Shown here: positions 22,675 through 34,758 of the stretch, in pieces
Layout of the letters: each line of letters opens with the position of its first letter
Position numbering within the stretch: the first letter of the stretch is position 1
Source: Limnephilus marmoratus
Lineage: Eukaryota; Arthropoda; Insecta; Trichoptera; Limnephilidae
Direction: 5' to 3'
DNA: 64,000 nucleotides
Assembly: GCA_917880885.1 (NCBI GenBank)
Contig: OU862920.1
Span: 4,340,001-4,404,000, forward strand
Program-made: the position numbers and the translations under genes
Notes under the pieces: generated by a model
The model's database searches: none
Seen by the model: only the letters and a program-made list of their open reading frames with translations
What the model was told of the DNA's origin: nothing

Positions 22675-24292
22675 AAATGTTTTTTTTTCAACAAGACCAG
22701 GATCGAGGGGTAACCGTTATTGCTGGTATAAATGTGAAATGTGAGTTAAAACTATTAGGCCCTAAGGCTTTGTTTGTCGTGCGAGTACCTATGTTATGCT
22801 ATCGCTGGCACTAATTCGCATTCAGTAATTTAAATTCGCAAAGCGTAACGCCGCGAAGGACATAATATGTAAGCCGGCAGAGGTCATGGTCAATCTACAT
22901 TACGTTTAAAGTTTTTTTAATTGAATCAGTTTTTTTTGTGAAATGAGCTTCGTTTTCGAGTAAATTGGGTCTAAAGCTGTAAAATTTTAAGTCAAGTTCG
23001 AAAGAAATCGTAAAATTGTCCCAGTGAGAGCATCTTTTGAAATCGAAAAAGACAGAAGCTACTAGAAAGATGTCATCAATACGACCTCTCGAAGCGCAGC
23101 TCCAACATTTTCTTTTACTTTTTGGGTTCTCTGTGTGATGCAGATTCACCATTTTCTCTCTTGTACCACTAGTTTCCTGAGATACACGGATAGTTTTCTA
23201 ACCTCCCCGAGTTGCACCCCCTCTAGAGCAGCACAAGAGGCTGGTCCAATTAACCCGCGAAGAACATATTAACCCACTTGGCTTGAAGAACGCGAGAGAA
23301 TGACAGTAATTACACTATTCCTATTGGAGTCGTATAATAAAAATACTTTCATTGACCCATCAACCACTCTTTGATAGTGGCGAGAGAGTTCGCCGACGGA
23401 ATGGATAGTCATATACGCCGAACAAGCTCAATTCTCCAATCCAGGCCGCCGGCAATCGCCGTGGAAAATACATACAATGGTCGAATTTGTAATTCCCGAG
23501 TCTCGTTATACATAATACGTAGGCGCCAAACTTCAAAAGTAATTTCACTCGAACAACGAGTTGGTCGAACCAGATCTAACCTAAGATCATTTCTCGCGAG
23601 TTCTTTGAAGGACATCAAAGGCATCGTATATTTTTACAAAGCTGTTTTAAGGTTCTATATAAAGGCTGATTTACCGGCGATATTGGCTGCAATACATAAT
23701 GGAGAGCAAGCTGACTCAAATTCAGAAAGACCAATAAGAGTATTTCGCCGGAGGGTAGATAGTTTTCACATGACAATTAACTTCCTAATTATTTTGCATT
23801 GTCGTTTTGCAAGTTGTAGCAGTATTAAATTTCTTGTCCGCAGGTGATAACCGGCTGATTTTGATATTGAGCAGTGGTGGCTCGTGACCTTTGGGTGTGC
23901 TAGAGTGTTAATATTTAAAAAAAATATATTACTGACGATGTGGCCGAAAAAAACCTTTTTTTTCGAAAAAAGGTTTTTGTAGAAGATTTTAAGGATTAGC
24001 AGTGCGATTTCATGATAATTAATACAAAACACGGAAATACAAAAAAAATAACTTTTTCGGCTACAACAACATCAGTAATACCATTTTTTTAAATATTAGC
24101 ACCAAAAGTCACGAACCGACAATGGTTTTTAGTAATATGAGAATGTGCAGTCGTAATTTCAAATTGACACGGTAGAAACGTCAAAAACACCAGAAACATA
24201 GAAAACATTCAAAGGGTTGCCAATATAATCGTGTCTTAACTTTCAAAAATACGTATAAACGAAATATAAAGTTCGTCTTCGGGTATTTTTCG
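22675..24292. other. Long stretch without a supported gene
   Basis: Includes the longest open frame of the window (23371-23847 plus, 158 codons), which is rich in Arg, Ser and Ile, matches no family I know and overlaps an equally open minus frame. I do not call it a gene. A small palindrome lies at 23950-23983 (AAAAACC..GGTTTTT). Confidence 0.4.
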
Positions 24293-24649
24293 TTCGCAGA
24301 TGGCGTTTAATGAATAACTCCGGGCATGTAGAGCGGATGAACGAGGAAAGGAGTGTAAGTGGTAGAAGAAGTCGAGGACGCCCAAGAAAGACATGGCACG
24401 ACCAAGTGAATCAGATACTTGAGCGCCCTTGAGGTAATTTTTCACAAAAACGGAGCTCTACAAATTATCCAATTATTATTAATATACTTGAGTCGGGCCA
24501 TGTCAAGAGTCAGAATAAGAGAAGAGGACATATGAGATGATGTTAGAATGTAAACTAGGCAAGGAGTGTGTGCCAAGACCGAGTTGTTTGACGGTCCGTC
24601 CTCTTTGCCTACCCCTGCGGCGAAACGGCGTGGTGGTTAGTTAGTTAGC
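24293..24649 (+). mobile_element. LINE-1t copy 5 with a 60-bp insertion
   Basis: Plus-strand text corresponds to the end of the LINE open frame (GHVERMNEERS, RSRGRPRKTWHDQVNQILE, LESGHVKSQN, then QDRVV) and to the 3' end CCTCTTTGCCTACCCCTGCG, closing with a (GTTA)n tail at 24636-24649. At 24424-24483 a foreign 60 bp is bracketed by the direct repeat ATACTTGAG (24415-24423 and 24484-24492), so something inserted here after the LINE. Dead copy. Confidence 0.82.
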
Positions 24650-25243
24650 TATTTTGACCTAAAGCCGTTGCACAAAACCAGTGACCGGGGCCAAGCCGGT
24701 ATTTCAGTACACTTAGGATAATTAAAAGACGAATTGGGTTGTCAAGAAATCTGCTCGACAGCAACATTAAGCTGAGCTTAAAAAGCAAATGAAATGCCGG
24801 CCCTTAGGCAGAACAAGACAGCGTAGTGGATAATTTGCTGTGCAAACAAGGTGCAAAAATAGATGGAATGTCTGAAATAGAATATTTTGTGAGTTTTGTG
24901 TAAAAACAAGATATTAATAGATAAATAATGTTAACCACGAAATAGTACAACAGAGAAACAGCGATACCTAGGGGAAAATTCTAGTTTTATGAGAATAATG
25001 AAAAAACGTATTCTGCTCTAGCATTATTTTTCCACATAAGAATGTAATTTTTTTACTTCGAAATAAGCAACACATTTTGCAAGAGTATGAAACGCTGTCA
25101 CTCACCGTTAATAGATCATACTTGTCTAAATGTTTTCCTTTGGGATAATTATTTTTTAATCAAAATGAACCAGTACAGAAACCAATTAACACATAGGTGT
25201 ATTAAATAAATATAACATATTATAGTAATATACAAGGTGTTAA
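24650..25243. other. No recognised feature
   Basis: AT-rich apart from a GC-richer piece at 24660-24830; no frame or shared repeat. Confidence 0.4.
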
Positions 25244-25563
25244 GGGCCGTAGTTGATTTACTTTAACCAGTGATTCCTAATATTATTTGGAGTAAAATAT
25301 TATACGAAATTTTGGACTCGTGCGACATTTTTGATGTTTTTTTTATCAACATAAAAATCTGTAGATATTGGACAGTTATGGGAGGGGTGAGGGGTTGTGA
25401 GGTAACTCAGCTTAGTGGCCAGTGAAGACAAGTGGAAGAATTTTTTGTTTGAGATTGAAAAAAAAAATACATAAAAAAAGTCGCCGGAGATCAAAATTTC
25501 ATTAACATTTTTTTCAACAAATAATGTCAGGAATCACTGGTTAAAGTAAGTCAAGTTCGTCCC
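25244..25563. mobile_element. MITE, 320 bp, about 40-bp inverted ends
   Basis: The left end GGGCCGTAGTTGATTTACTT, then TAACCAGTGATTCCT, is matched in reverse by AGGAATCACTGGTTAAAGTA, then AGTCAAGTTCGTCCC. The minus frame inside (25494-25300) is short and unremarkable. Superfamily not assigned because the flanking target duplication is not clear. Confidence 0.7.
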
Positions 25564-26613
25564 TTCACATCCTTATCTTGTACACTTTTCATAATAACTT
25601 GTTTACAGTATTGTTAATGCGTCGAAGGTGACATACAGAATTGACAAAAACCTAATATCAATAGAAAATTTTCAAAATTTTAAGCAACCCCTGACACAAA
25701 AAAGAGCTGATGACCTTGACACGCCTGAACAGATTTTCACGAATTGTAGCTAGGAACCATTTCGATCACGTCAGCTTTCAAACAAAAAAAAAACGCATCA
25801 TAATCGGTCGATTCGTTTAGGAGCTACGATGCCACAGACAGACAGACACACAGAAAGTCAAACTTATAACACCGCTCCTTGCGACGTGGATTAAAAATGG
25901 TGGAAATGAAGATGCGCTTCTCTGTGAAGGGTGTGATTAGTTTCTCAAGTGGTTTGTTATTGTGACAGAGTTGTAAAAGCAAAATGAAGGAAGGAAGTTA
26001 TTTCTAAGAAAATTAGAAAGGCGATCGTTTTATAATCAAGAAGGAAATGTCAAGAAACGGGTACCGGTTATCACACGATACGTTATCCAGTGGAGTAGGG
26101 AGAAATTCCCGCCGCGTTATCCCCCTCCTCCCTCTACCCCTCTGGACAGACGTTTTACCCGGAAACAAAGAATAAAGACACGCTCACGTCAATCGAGGGA
26201 TGGATGGCTTAAATTAATTAATCAACTTGCCATCACCGAAAATGTTTTAATTAAGACCGACAGCAAAGCGAAGCGGCGCAGGCGATTTTTCCATCTATCA
26301 ATAAGGTTTTCGAATGTGTATTCGAATTATATAACGAAAATAGTAACAGAAAGAGAGAGATAGCGTAGATATTTTCATTTCAAAGCCAAATCATTTGCTG
26401 CCCAAAAATCTCTGAAAAAAATCGCCATATATGTCGAACGTGAATTCAACAACATAATTGAAGCACTAAAATCTGTTTCATTTAAGTTTAGAACAGTCTT
26501 GCAGTGGCATCATCATCAGGGCATATAGGAACGTAGATTTTTTTTAAATGTATGTATCTAGCAGTAATAATTAAATACACTAGCAGTGCATTGGCATTTG
26601 GTTCGGCTTTTTT
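25564..26613. repeat. Insect-type dispersed repeat fragment in otherwise blank DNA
   Basis: At about 25690-25880 the text AAAAAGAGCTGATGACCTTG, TCACGTCAGCTTTCAAAC, TAGGAGCTACGATGCCACAG and ACAGACAGACACACAG is of a kind I recall from many insect genomes as a dispersed repeat segment. It occurs once in this window. The remainder includes a GC-richer, pyrimidine-rich piece at 26090-26160; nothing in it is recognisably coding. Confidence 0.4.
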
Positions 26614-26836
26614 TAAATCCAATAGGAATTGGTTCCAAAAATAGCCGATTCCTCAGATCAACTGTGATCCAGTGACAGCTAGTCACCGGGATAAAGCAAC
26701 CGCGACAGGCAATGACGTCATACGTAATATATAATCGCGTGATACTATTATTCACAATTGCCACTTACAATAATAATCATATTACCGTCAATCCCTCCAT
26801 ATCCGGAGAGGTACTCAAAATTAAAAATCCATAGTA
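26614..26836 (+). repeat. Dispersed repeat H, copy 1
   Basis: Shares long similarity with 50033-50243: TTCCAAAAATAGCC.ATTCCTC, GTGACAGCTAGTCACCGGGA, ACAGGCAATGACGT, GATACTATTATTCACAA and ATTACCGTCAATC. No inverted ends or tail identified. Noncoding. Confidence 0.65.
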
Positions 26837-27530
26837 CTTATACCTGCCAGCGGCAGATCTTCATGCGATCTGCTAACGCAAGTGGCGCCATCCTTTGGCA
26901 TTATTGCCTAGTTGAATTCGGTTCTATTACAAAAGTAGCTTTTTAACAAACTTCAAGTATGAAGATCATTTTGCGTACGGCGCGGCATCAGTTAAATTCT
27001 TAAATTTCATTCTGTCTCTGGCCCATTAATACTGTTCAATGCGATTCAAAACAACCGCATTAAAAATTGTGATTTTCAAAACTTCGATAGCAATACGATT
27101 AATCATGCTAATTTTATAAAGTTTTTTTTTTCACAAAAGGAACGGTTATCGCGGAAATACACCGCTTCCAGACAAAGAAAACACAACAAAAAAGCAGTCG
27201 ATAATGGGATCGTGAGTTCAAGCGGATAGAAAGAGTCGAAATAGATTAATGAGGAGGCATCTTGTAGAGGCGTAGCTAATGTAGTAATTGTTCAAGTGGA
27301 AGTCTCGAAAAAAGACCAGTCTGAAAAATTACTACCGACATCCCTAGAACTGAAAATACGTATTGAACTAAACTCTCGAACAGTGTGCTCTGTCATCACG
27401 GAAATTGAAGAATATTGCTTTTATAGAATTCATGGGTAAAAAACGGTTGTAAGCACTGCATGTACTCGTTTAATGTGATGAATTTAACTCTCATTTCCAA
27501 CAGGACACTTCAGTCACATAATTTGTTCAA
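26837..27530. other. No recognised feature
   Basis: Mixed-composition DNA, no motif-bearing frame. Confidence 0.4.
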
Positions 27531-27912
27531 TTTGGGAGGCGAGTATGGGCCGCCCCGGAAACCATTTATTGGACAGTCAACATCTCTGCTATAGGTCACC
27601 CCAAGTGGTTTGCTACGTTTGGTGACTTAGCAGGGGATATGTCTGCCCACCAATTAAATGACTGGTCGGATCGGGAGAGAATGGTTGAGGGAGACCTTTT
27701 GGTGTCTCCAGCCGGACTCTCTTGACCCATCACCGTGCACCGCAGTGGAAGGAATGGATTCATACCTCCGTCACTCTTGGACACACTAAACCCCGGATTC
27801 CTATCCACCCATACATTTTTCCTTCCCAGAACTTCCTTCCTTTAAAAAAAAACCCTCCACACAACATCCCCAAAGATAACAAAGGCCCAGAGGGAAATTT
27901 CCTCAGGGCCTG
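27531..27912 (+). mobile_element. Family B retroposon, copy 4
   Basis: Starts TTTGGGAGGCGAGTATGGG and follows the family through ATAGGTCACCCCAAGTGG, TCTCCAGCCGGACTCTCTTG and CCCTCCACACAACATCCCC to the hairpin. The hairpin is shortened (CAGAGGGAAATTTCCTCAGG) and the copy ends at GGGCCTGTTGG. A 40-bp scrap of family C (TCTCTTTTTAGTGTCGC, 27917-27955) is fused directly to it, so the A-tail is lost. Confidence 0.7.
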
Positions 27913-27955
27913 TTGGTCTCTTTTTAGTGTCGCTTTTTCGTTTCATTGAGTTTCA

Positions 27956-28337
27956 TTGAAAAAAAAAGCGATTATAAATATTAAAACCAAACACATTGTC
28001 AGTATAATTGAAGAAGTGGCTGTGATTCATTAGAAACGTTAAAGAAACATCTTGTAACAATGTAATAGCGGAAGAAATTTGCCACAATAGGATAACCTTC
28101 ACAAGGGGCGGGAGGGGGACACGGCGACACGAAATCGGGTAGGGGTAGGGGGAGGCTAAAGTCACCCGACGTAGTATAGGTAACGCTCAGACTCGGTGTC
28201 GCCTTAATACCGCACTCAGGGGTCGCGAGCGGGGAACTTCTGCTCAAGTATTAATGAAGTGACGGGGTAGAACTGTACACATACTCACGTAGTCACTATA
28301 CGCAGGGTCCCTATTCTCAATGAGCCAGGCAGATTAG
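27956..28337. other. GC-richer unique stretch
   Basis: 28100-28260 is clearly richer in GC than the surroundings (GGGCGGGAGGGGGACACGG and onward). It carries minus-strand chance frames rich in Pro and Ser with no recognised domain. Confidence 0.4.
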
Positions 28338-28930
28338 ATTTGTAATATTTAATTAATGAAGACAATATTAGCAACAAATACAATCGAAAATCTGAATCAG
28401 AAAATTCAGAAAAGATACGGTCTCATCTAGGAATCCAAGCCTTACCGGAGCGGACCTCTACCGCTGTCGTCAATATTGTCTTCATTAATTAAATATTACA
28501 ATTTGAGGATGTACTCATTAAGTTATTATTGTCTTCATTGATTAAATATTACAATTTGAGGATGTACTCATTAAATTATTGTCTTCAGTAATTGAATATT
28601 ACAATTTGAGGATGTACACATTAAGTTATTTTCATCATTGATTAAATATTACAATTTGAGGTTGTACTCATTAAGTTATTGTCTTCATTGATTAAATATT
28701 ACAATTTGAGGATGTACTCATTAGGTTATTGTCTTCAGTAATTGAATATTACAATTTGGAGTTGTACTCTTTAAGTTAATGTCATCATTGATTAAATATT
28801 ACAATTTGAGGTTGTACTCACTAAGTTATTAATTGTCTTCATTGAATAAATATTACAATTTAAGGTTGTGCACATTAAGTTATTGTTTTCATTAAATAAG
28901 TATTACAATTTTAAGGTTTTACACAAAATT
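28338..28930. repeat. 50-bp minisatellite with 150-bp super-period and an inverted first copy
   Basis: Nine units of GTCTTCATTGATTAAATATT, ACAATTTGAGGATGTACTCA, TTAAGTTATT start near 28473, 28530, 28581, 28631, 28681, 28731, 28781, 28835 and 28885. Units beginning GTCTTCAGTAATTGAATA recur every third position (28581, 28731), giving a 150-bp trimer. An inverted copy (TTGTAATATTTAATTAATGA, 28338-28366) precedes the array across a 100-bp spacer that carries none of it. Confidence 0.8.
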
Positions 28931-28940
28931 TAAAATAATT

Positions 28941-29156
28941 GAGTGCGGTTCACACGCAGTAGAAGTGAAACCTTCAGAAAACTAAAGTAGATAAAAGTTG
29001 GGAGGCTACAAAGAAGCGCACAAAGTGGAGACCGATCATTCTATCTCATTCTACCGCAGGCTAAATTCTGTAGATGTATGTTTGTCTCTTTTTAGGGTCG
29101 CGTTTCCGTTTCATCGAGTTTCAAATCACAATGGCACGAAAGAAGTTTTCACTTCA
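28941..29156 (+). mobile_element. Family C MITE, copy d
   Basis: Leader GAGTGCGGTTCACACG, then GTAGAAGTGAAACC, GTTGGGAGGCTACAAAG, CCGCAGGCTAAATTC, TCTCTTTTTAGGGTCGCG and the right end AAGAAGTTTTCACTTCA. Complete and noncoding. It ends immediately before the gene-relic and satellite region. Confidence 0.72.
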
Positions 29157-29160
29157 ATAA

Positions 29161-29690
29161 ACATTAGGATTGACTTAACACAAGTTGCTGTGGAGGGATC
29201 AGGAGCTAGAGATTTCTTGTTCAAAGAATCCAGAGAAACTTCCAAGAAGATATGATGAAGCTATCCAGTGTTTTGAGACAGCCTCGGAATTTTAAAAAAA
29301 TATTTTGGTTCTGACCACTTCAGTCGAGGCTGTTGAATCTAGCAACCTTCATTTCCAGTACCATAGGAAACAAAAGGAGTTAATCCTGTTAAAGAAGGCG
29401 CAATTCGAAAACCTAAAGAAGAACAACGAGAAGCAGAAGTTGAAGATGGGCAGGTACAATAAGGCTGACTTCAAAGACGTTAATTCTGGTAGTTTGCACA
29501 AAGCAATCGACAAGACCATGGACGAAGCCGACTCCATCGTCGAGTTAATGTACAAGCGTACTGCAAAGAATGATTTGGACTCACTAGGGTACAACGATAA
29601 TGGAGTGGTGAAGTCCATGATCAGCGACATTTACTGGGGTCTGGTTTTAATGAGGCCTAAGAAGATAACATGGTTATTGAAGAACTGCTG
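29161..29690 (+). pseudogene. Gene relic upstream of the satellite (coiled-coil protein, unidentified)
   Basis: The frame 29305-29691 is open for 128 codons and looks like real protein: AVESSNLHFQYHRKQKELI, LLKKAQFENLKKNNEKQK, VNSGSLHKAIDKTMDEADSI. It is charged and helical, likely coiled coil. Upstream, in other frames, RYDEAIQCFETASE is legible, so stops and shifts break the start. The C-terminal third (VVKSMISDIYWGL) is homologous to the repeat unit that follows. The SLHKAIDKTMDEADSIVE stretch faintly recalls the Mod(r) domain of VPS37 proteins, but that is a guess. A later piece (29751-29860) partly repeats the GSLHKAIDKTM.EADS segment. Confidence 0.55.
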
Positions 29691-31000
29691 AATGTGAATA
29701 GGCAACTGCGGAAATTAATTGCAGGAAAACCCGAAGAAAAACATTGAGAAGCAGAAGTTGAAAAAGAAGCTGTTTATACATTCATGCTGACTAAAAAGAA
29801 GTTAATTCTGGTAGTTTGCACAGCGCAATCGACAAAACCATGAATGAAGCCGACTCCTTCTGGTTCATGTCTGGTCTGAAGGAACCCATAAAAGACAATA
29901 TCGTTATTGAAGAACTGCAGATTACGCATTAGCAAATGCGGAAGTTCATCAATTAATTGATTAAAGAGCTCAAAACGAGCACGCAGGAGACTAAGGATCT
30001 GAAGTTGTATCGAGTGGTGAAGTGCATGATCAGCGACATGTTGTTCGTTTGAGTGTGAAGGAACCTTAAAAAGATAATATTGTTATTGAAGAACTGCAGA
30101 TTATGACCAACTGCGAAAGTTCATCAATTAATTACTTAAACAGCTAAAAGCGAGCTCGCAGGAGACCAAGGTGAATCGTGTGGCGAAGTGCATGATCAGT
30201 GACACGTTGTTCGTCCTGGTGTGAAGAAGCCCAAAAAAGATAATATCGTTATTGAAAAACCGCAGATTACTAATTAGCAACGGCGGACGTTCATCAATTA
30301 ATTGCTTAAACAGCTAAAAGCGAGCACGAAGGAGACCAAGGATCTAAAGTTGGATCAGGTGGTGAAGTGCATGATCAGTGACACGTTGTTCGGTCTGGTC
30401 TGAAGGAGCCCAAGAAAGATAATATTGTTATTGAAAAACTGTAGATTGTTAATCAGCAAATGCGGAAGTTCATAAATTAATTACTCAAACAGAAAAAGCG
30501 AGCACTCAGGAGACCAAGGTTGAATCGAGTGGTGAAGTGCATGATCAGTGACACTTGTTCGTTCTGGGCAGAAGGAGCCCAAGAAAGATAATATTATTAT
30601 TGAAGAACTGTAGATTGTTAATCAGCAACTGCGGAAGTTCATAAATTAATTGCTTAGACAGCTAAAAGCGAGCACGCAGGAGACCAAGGTTGAATCAAGT
30701 GGTGAAGTGCATGATCATTGACACGTTGTTCGTTCGGTCTGAAGAAGCCAAAAAAAGATAATATTGTTATTGAAGAACAGTAGATTGTCAATCAGCAACA
30801 GCGGAAGTTCATCAATTAATTGCTTAAACAGCTAAAAGCGAGCACGCAGGAGACTAAGGATCAGAAGTTGAATCGAATGGTAAAGTGCATGATCAGTGAC
30901 ACGTGGTTCGTTCTGGTCTGAAGGAGCCCAAGAAAGATAATATTGTTATTGAAGAACTGTAGATTGATAATCAGCAACTGCGGAAGTTCATAAATTAATT

Positions 31001-31420
31001 TTTTTTTTTTTTTTTACAGTGAATACCGCACAAGAATCTCAACTGCTCCCGTCTGGAGCCAGTGAGACTATGGCATCCCCAATTGGGGTATGTTGTGAGG
31101 CTGAAGGTAGTGGGGAGGGGAAGGAGGTGGGGAAGAGGAAGGTTGGGAAGTACCTGGCTATTCAGATCTAGTCACTAAACACGGCTAAAGCCATTTTCAA
31201 GCAACGTTTCAATTCTGAATGGTGGTCTTACACCAGGGCGATACTAATAGTATCTTCCACTCTGGAACATGCCGCAAATATACTATATATTATTTTAAAT
31301 GAATTAATTGTGAAATAACACAAATTAATCAAATAAAATTTATTTGCGCATGCCGGGTTCGAACCCGCGACCTCTGGAATGTGAGTCAAGAGTCTTAGCC
31401 ACTGGACTACGGAGGTCGTC
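31001..31420 (-). mobile_element. Family A tRNA-derived SINE, complete, inside the satellite
   Basis: 420 bp on the minus strand, flanked by the 9-bp direct repeat AAATTAATT (30992-31000 and 31421-31429), which belongs to the satellite unit. The minus strand has box A TAGTCCAGTGG (31399-31409) and box B GGTTCGAACCC (31355-31365), 33 bp apart, the internal promoter of RNA polymerase III. It ends with about 15 A residues. Other copies or pieces: 43337-43404, 45701-45840, 48531-48790, 51747-51803, 52070-52146, 52473-52670 and 58906-59226. Mobilisation would need a partner LINE. Confidence 0.93.
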
Positions 31421-32004
31421 AAATTAATTGCTCAAACAGCAAAAAGCAAGCACTCAGGAGACCAAGGTTGAATCGAGTGGTGAAGTGCATGATCAGTGAC
31501 ACTTGTTCGTTCTGGGCAGAAGTAGCCCAAGAAAGATAATATTATTATTGAAGAACTGTAGATTGTTAATCAGCAACTGCGGAAGTTCATAAATTAATTG
31601 CTTAGACAGCTAAAAGCGAGCACGCAGGAGACCAAGGTTGAATCAAGTGGTGAAGTGCATGATCATTGACACGTTGTTCGTTCGGTCTGAAGGAGCCAAA
31701 AAAAGATAATATTGTTATTGAAGAACTGTAGATTGTCAATCAGCAACAGCGGAAGTTCATAAATTAATTGCTTAAACAGCTAAAAGCGAGCACGCAGGAG
31801 ACCAAGGTGAATCGTGTGGCAAAGTGCATGATCAGTGACACCTTATTCGTTCTGGTCCGAAGGAACCCAAGAAGATAATATTGTTATTGAAGAACTGTAG
31901 ATTAATAATCAGCAACTGCGGAAGTTCATAAATTAATTGCTCAAACAGCAAAAAGCGAGCACTCAGGAGACCAAGGTTGAATCAAGTGGTGAAGTGCATG
32001 ATCA

Positions 32005-32223
32005 TTGACACGCTGTTCGTTCGGTCTGATGGAGCCCAATAAAGATAATATTGTTATTGAAGAACTGCAGATCATGAATCAGCAACTGCGGGAGTTCATC
32101 AATTCGTTCCTTAAACAGCTAAAAGCGAGCACGCAGGAGACCAAGGATCTGAAGTTGAATCGAGTGGTGAAGTGCATGATCAGTGACACGATGTTCTGGT
32201 CCGAAGGACCCCAAGAAAGATAA
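32005..32223 (+). pseudogene. Satellite unit still open as a coding frame
   Basis: In this unit the usual stops are replaced (CTGCAGATCATGAATCAG in place of CTGTAGATT, TTCGTTCCTTAAA in place of TTAATTGCTTAAA). The encoded text is IVIEELQIMNQQLREFIN, SFLKQLKASTQETKDLKLN, VVKCMISDTMFW. It probably preserves the ancestral coding sequence. A near-identical unit lies at 34759-34977, 2,754 bp away. Nothing suggests expression. Confidence 0.55.
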
Positions 32224-34758
32224 TATTATTATTGAAGAACTGTAGATTGTTATTCAGCAACTGCGGAAGTTTATAAATTAATTACTCAAACAGCTAAAAG
32301 CGAGCACCCAGGAGACCAAGGTTGAATCGAGTGGTGAAGTGCATGATCAGTGACACTTGTTCGTTCTGGGCAGAAGGAGCCCAAGAAAGATAATATTATT
32401 ATTGAAGAACTGTAGATTGTTAATCAGCAACTGCGGACGTTCATCAATTAATTGCTTAAACAGCTAAAGGCGAGCACGCAGGAGACCAAGGATCTAAAGT
32501 TGGATCAGGTGGTGAAGTGCATGATCAGTGACACGTTGTTCGGTCTGGTCTGAAGGAGCCCAAGAAAGATAATATTGTTATTGAAGAACTGTAGATTGTT
32601 AATCAGCAACTGCGGAAGTTCATAAATTAATTACTCAAACAGCAAAAAGCGAGCACTCAGGAGACCAAGGTTGAATCAAGTGGTGAAGTGCATGATCATT
32701 GACACGTTGTTCTATCGGTCTGAAGGAGCCAAAAAAAGATAATATTGTTTTTGAAGAACTGTAGATTGTAAATCAGCAACAGCGGAAGTTCATCAATTAA
32801 TTACTCAAACAGCAAAAAGCGAGCACTCAGGAGACCAAGGTTGAATCAAGTGGTGAAGTGCATGATCATTGACACGTTGTTCGTTCGGTCTGAAGGAGCC
32901 AAAAAAAGATAATATTTTTATTGAAGAACTGTAGATTGTCAATCAGCAACAGCGGAAGTTCATCAATTAATTGCTTAAACAGCTAAAAGCGAGCACGCAG
33001 GAGACGAGGGATCAGAAGTTGAATCGAATGGTAAAGTGCATGATCAGTGACAGGTGGTTCGTTCTGGTCTGAAGGAGCCAAAAAAAGATAATATTGTTAT
33101 TGAAGAATGGCAGATTATTAATTAGCAACGGCGGACGTTCACCAATTAATTGCTTAAACAGCTAAAAGCGAGCACGCAGGAGACCAATGTTGAATCAAGT
33201 GGTGAAGTGCATGATCATTGACACGTTGTTCGTTCGGTCTGAAGGAGCCAAAAAAAGATAATATTGTTATTGAAGAACTGTAGAATGTTAATCAGCAACT
33301 GCGGAAGTTCATAAATTAATTACTCAAACAGCTAAAAGCGAGCACCCAGGAGACCAAGGTTGAATCGAGTGGTGAAGTGCATGATCAGTGACACTTGTTC
33401 GTTCTGGGCAGAAGGAGCCCAAGAAAGATAATATTATTATTGAAGAACTGTAGATTGTTAATCAGCAACTGCGGAAGTTTATAAATTAATTACTCAAACA
33501 GCTAAAAGCGAGCACCCAGGAGACCGAGGTTGAATCGAGTGGTGAAGTGCATGATCAGTGACACTTGTTCGTTCTGGGCAGAAGGAGCCCAAGAAAGATA
33601 ATATTATTATTGAAGAACTGTAGATTGTTAATCAGCAACTGCGGAAGTTCATAAATTAATTACTCAAACAGCTAAAAGCGAGCACCCAGGAGACCGAGGT
33701 TGAATCGTGTGGCAAAGTGCATGATCAGTGACACCTTATTCGTTCTGGTCCGAAGGAACCCAAGAAAGATAATATTGTTATTGAAGAACTGTAGATTAAT
33801 AATCAGCAACTGCGGAAGTTCATAAATTAATTGCTCAAACAGCAAAAAGCGAGCACTCAGGAGACCAAGGTTGAATCAAGTGGTGAAGTGCATGATCATT
33901 GACACGTTGTTCGTTCGGTCTGAAGGAGCCAAAAAAAGATAATATTGTTATTGAAGAACTGTAGATTGTCAATCAGCAACAGCGGAAGTTCATCAATTAA
34001 TGGCTTAAACAGCTAAAAGCGAGCACGCAGGAGACGAGGGATCAGAAGTTGAATCGAATGGTAAAGTGCATGATCAGTGACAGGTGGTTCGTTCTGGTCT
34101 GAAGGAGCCAAAAAAAGATAATATTGTTATTGAAGAATGGCAGATTATTAATTAGCAACGGCGGACGTTCACCAATTAATTGCTTAAACAGCTAAAAGCG
34201 AGCACGCAGGAGACCAATGTTGAATCAAGTGGTGAAGTGCATGATCATTGACACGTTGTTCGTTCGGTCTGAAGGAGCCAAAAAAAGATAATATTGTTAT
34301 TGAAGAACTGTAGAATGTTAATCGGCAACTGCGGAAGTTCATAAATTAATTACTCAAACAGCTAAAAGCGAGCACCCAGGAGACCAAGGTTGAATCGAGT
34401 GGTGAAGTGCATGATCAGTGACACTTGTTCGTTCTGGGCAGAAGGAGCCCAAGAAAGATAATATTATTATTGAAGAACTGTAGATTGTTAATCAGCAACT
34501 GCGGAAGTTCATAAATTAATTACTCAAACAGCTAAAAGCGAGCACCCAGGAGACCGAGGTTGAATCGTGTGGCAAAGTGCATGATCAGTGACACCTTATT
34601 CGTTCTGGTCCGAAGGAACCCAAGAAAGATAATATTGTTATTGAAGAACTGTAGATTAATAATCAGCAACTGCGGAAGTTCATAAATTAATTGCTCAAAC
34701 AGCAAAAAGCGAGCACTCAGGAGACCAAGGTTTAATCAAGTGGTGAAGTGCATGATCA

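Noticed and set aside
23371..23847. Longest open frame (158 codons) as a gene
   Set aside because: No family motif, an equally open frame on the opposite strand, low-complexity Arg/Ser/Ile composition and no splice or neighbour support.
29305..29691. Assignment as a VPS37 (Mod(r) domain) gene
   Set aside because: The resemblance is limited to one short helical stretch; a database search would be needed, so I kept it as unidentified.
31228..31422. Open frame reading SVVQWLRLLTHIPEVAGSNP as a small protein
   Set aside because: It is the translated tRNA-like head of the family A SINE; such text is a well-known artefact of tRNA-derived repeats.
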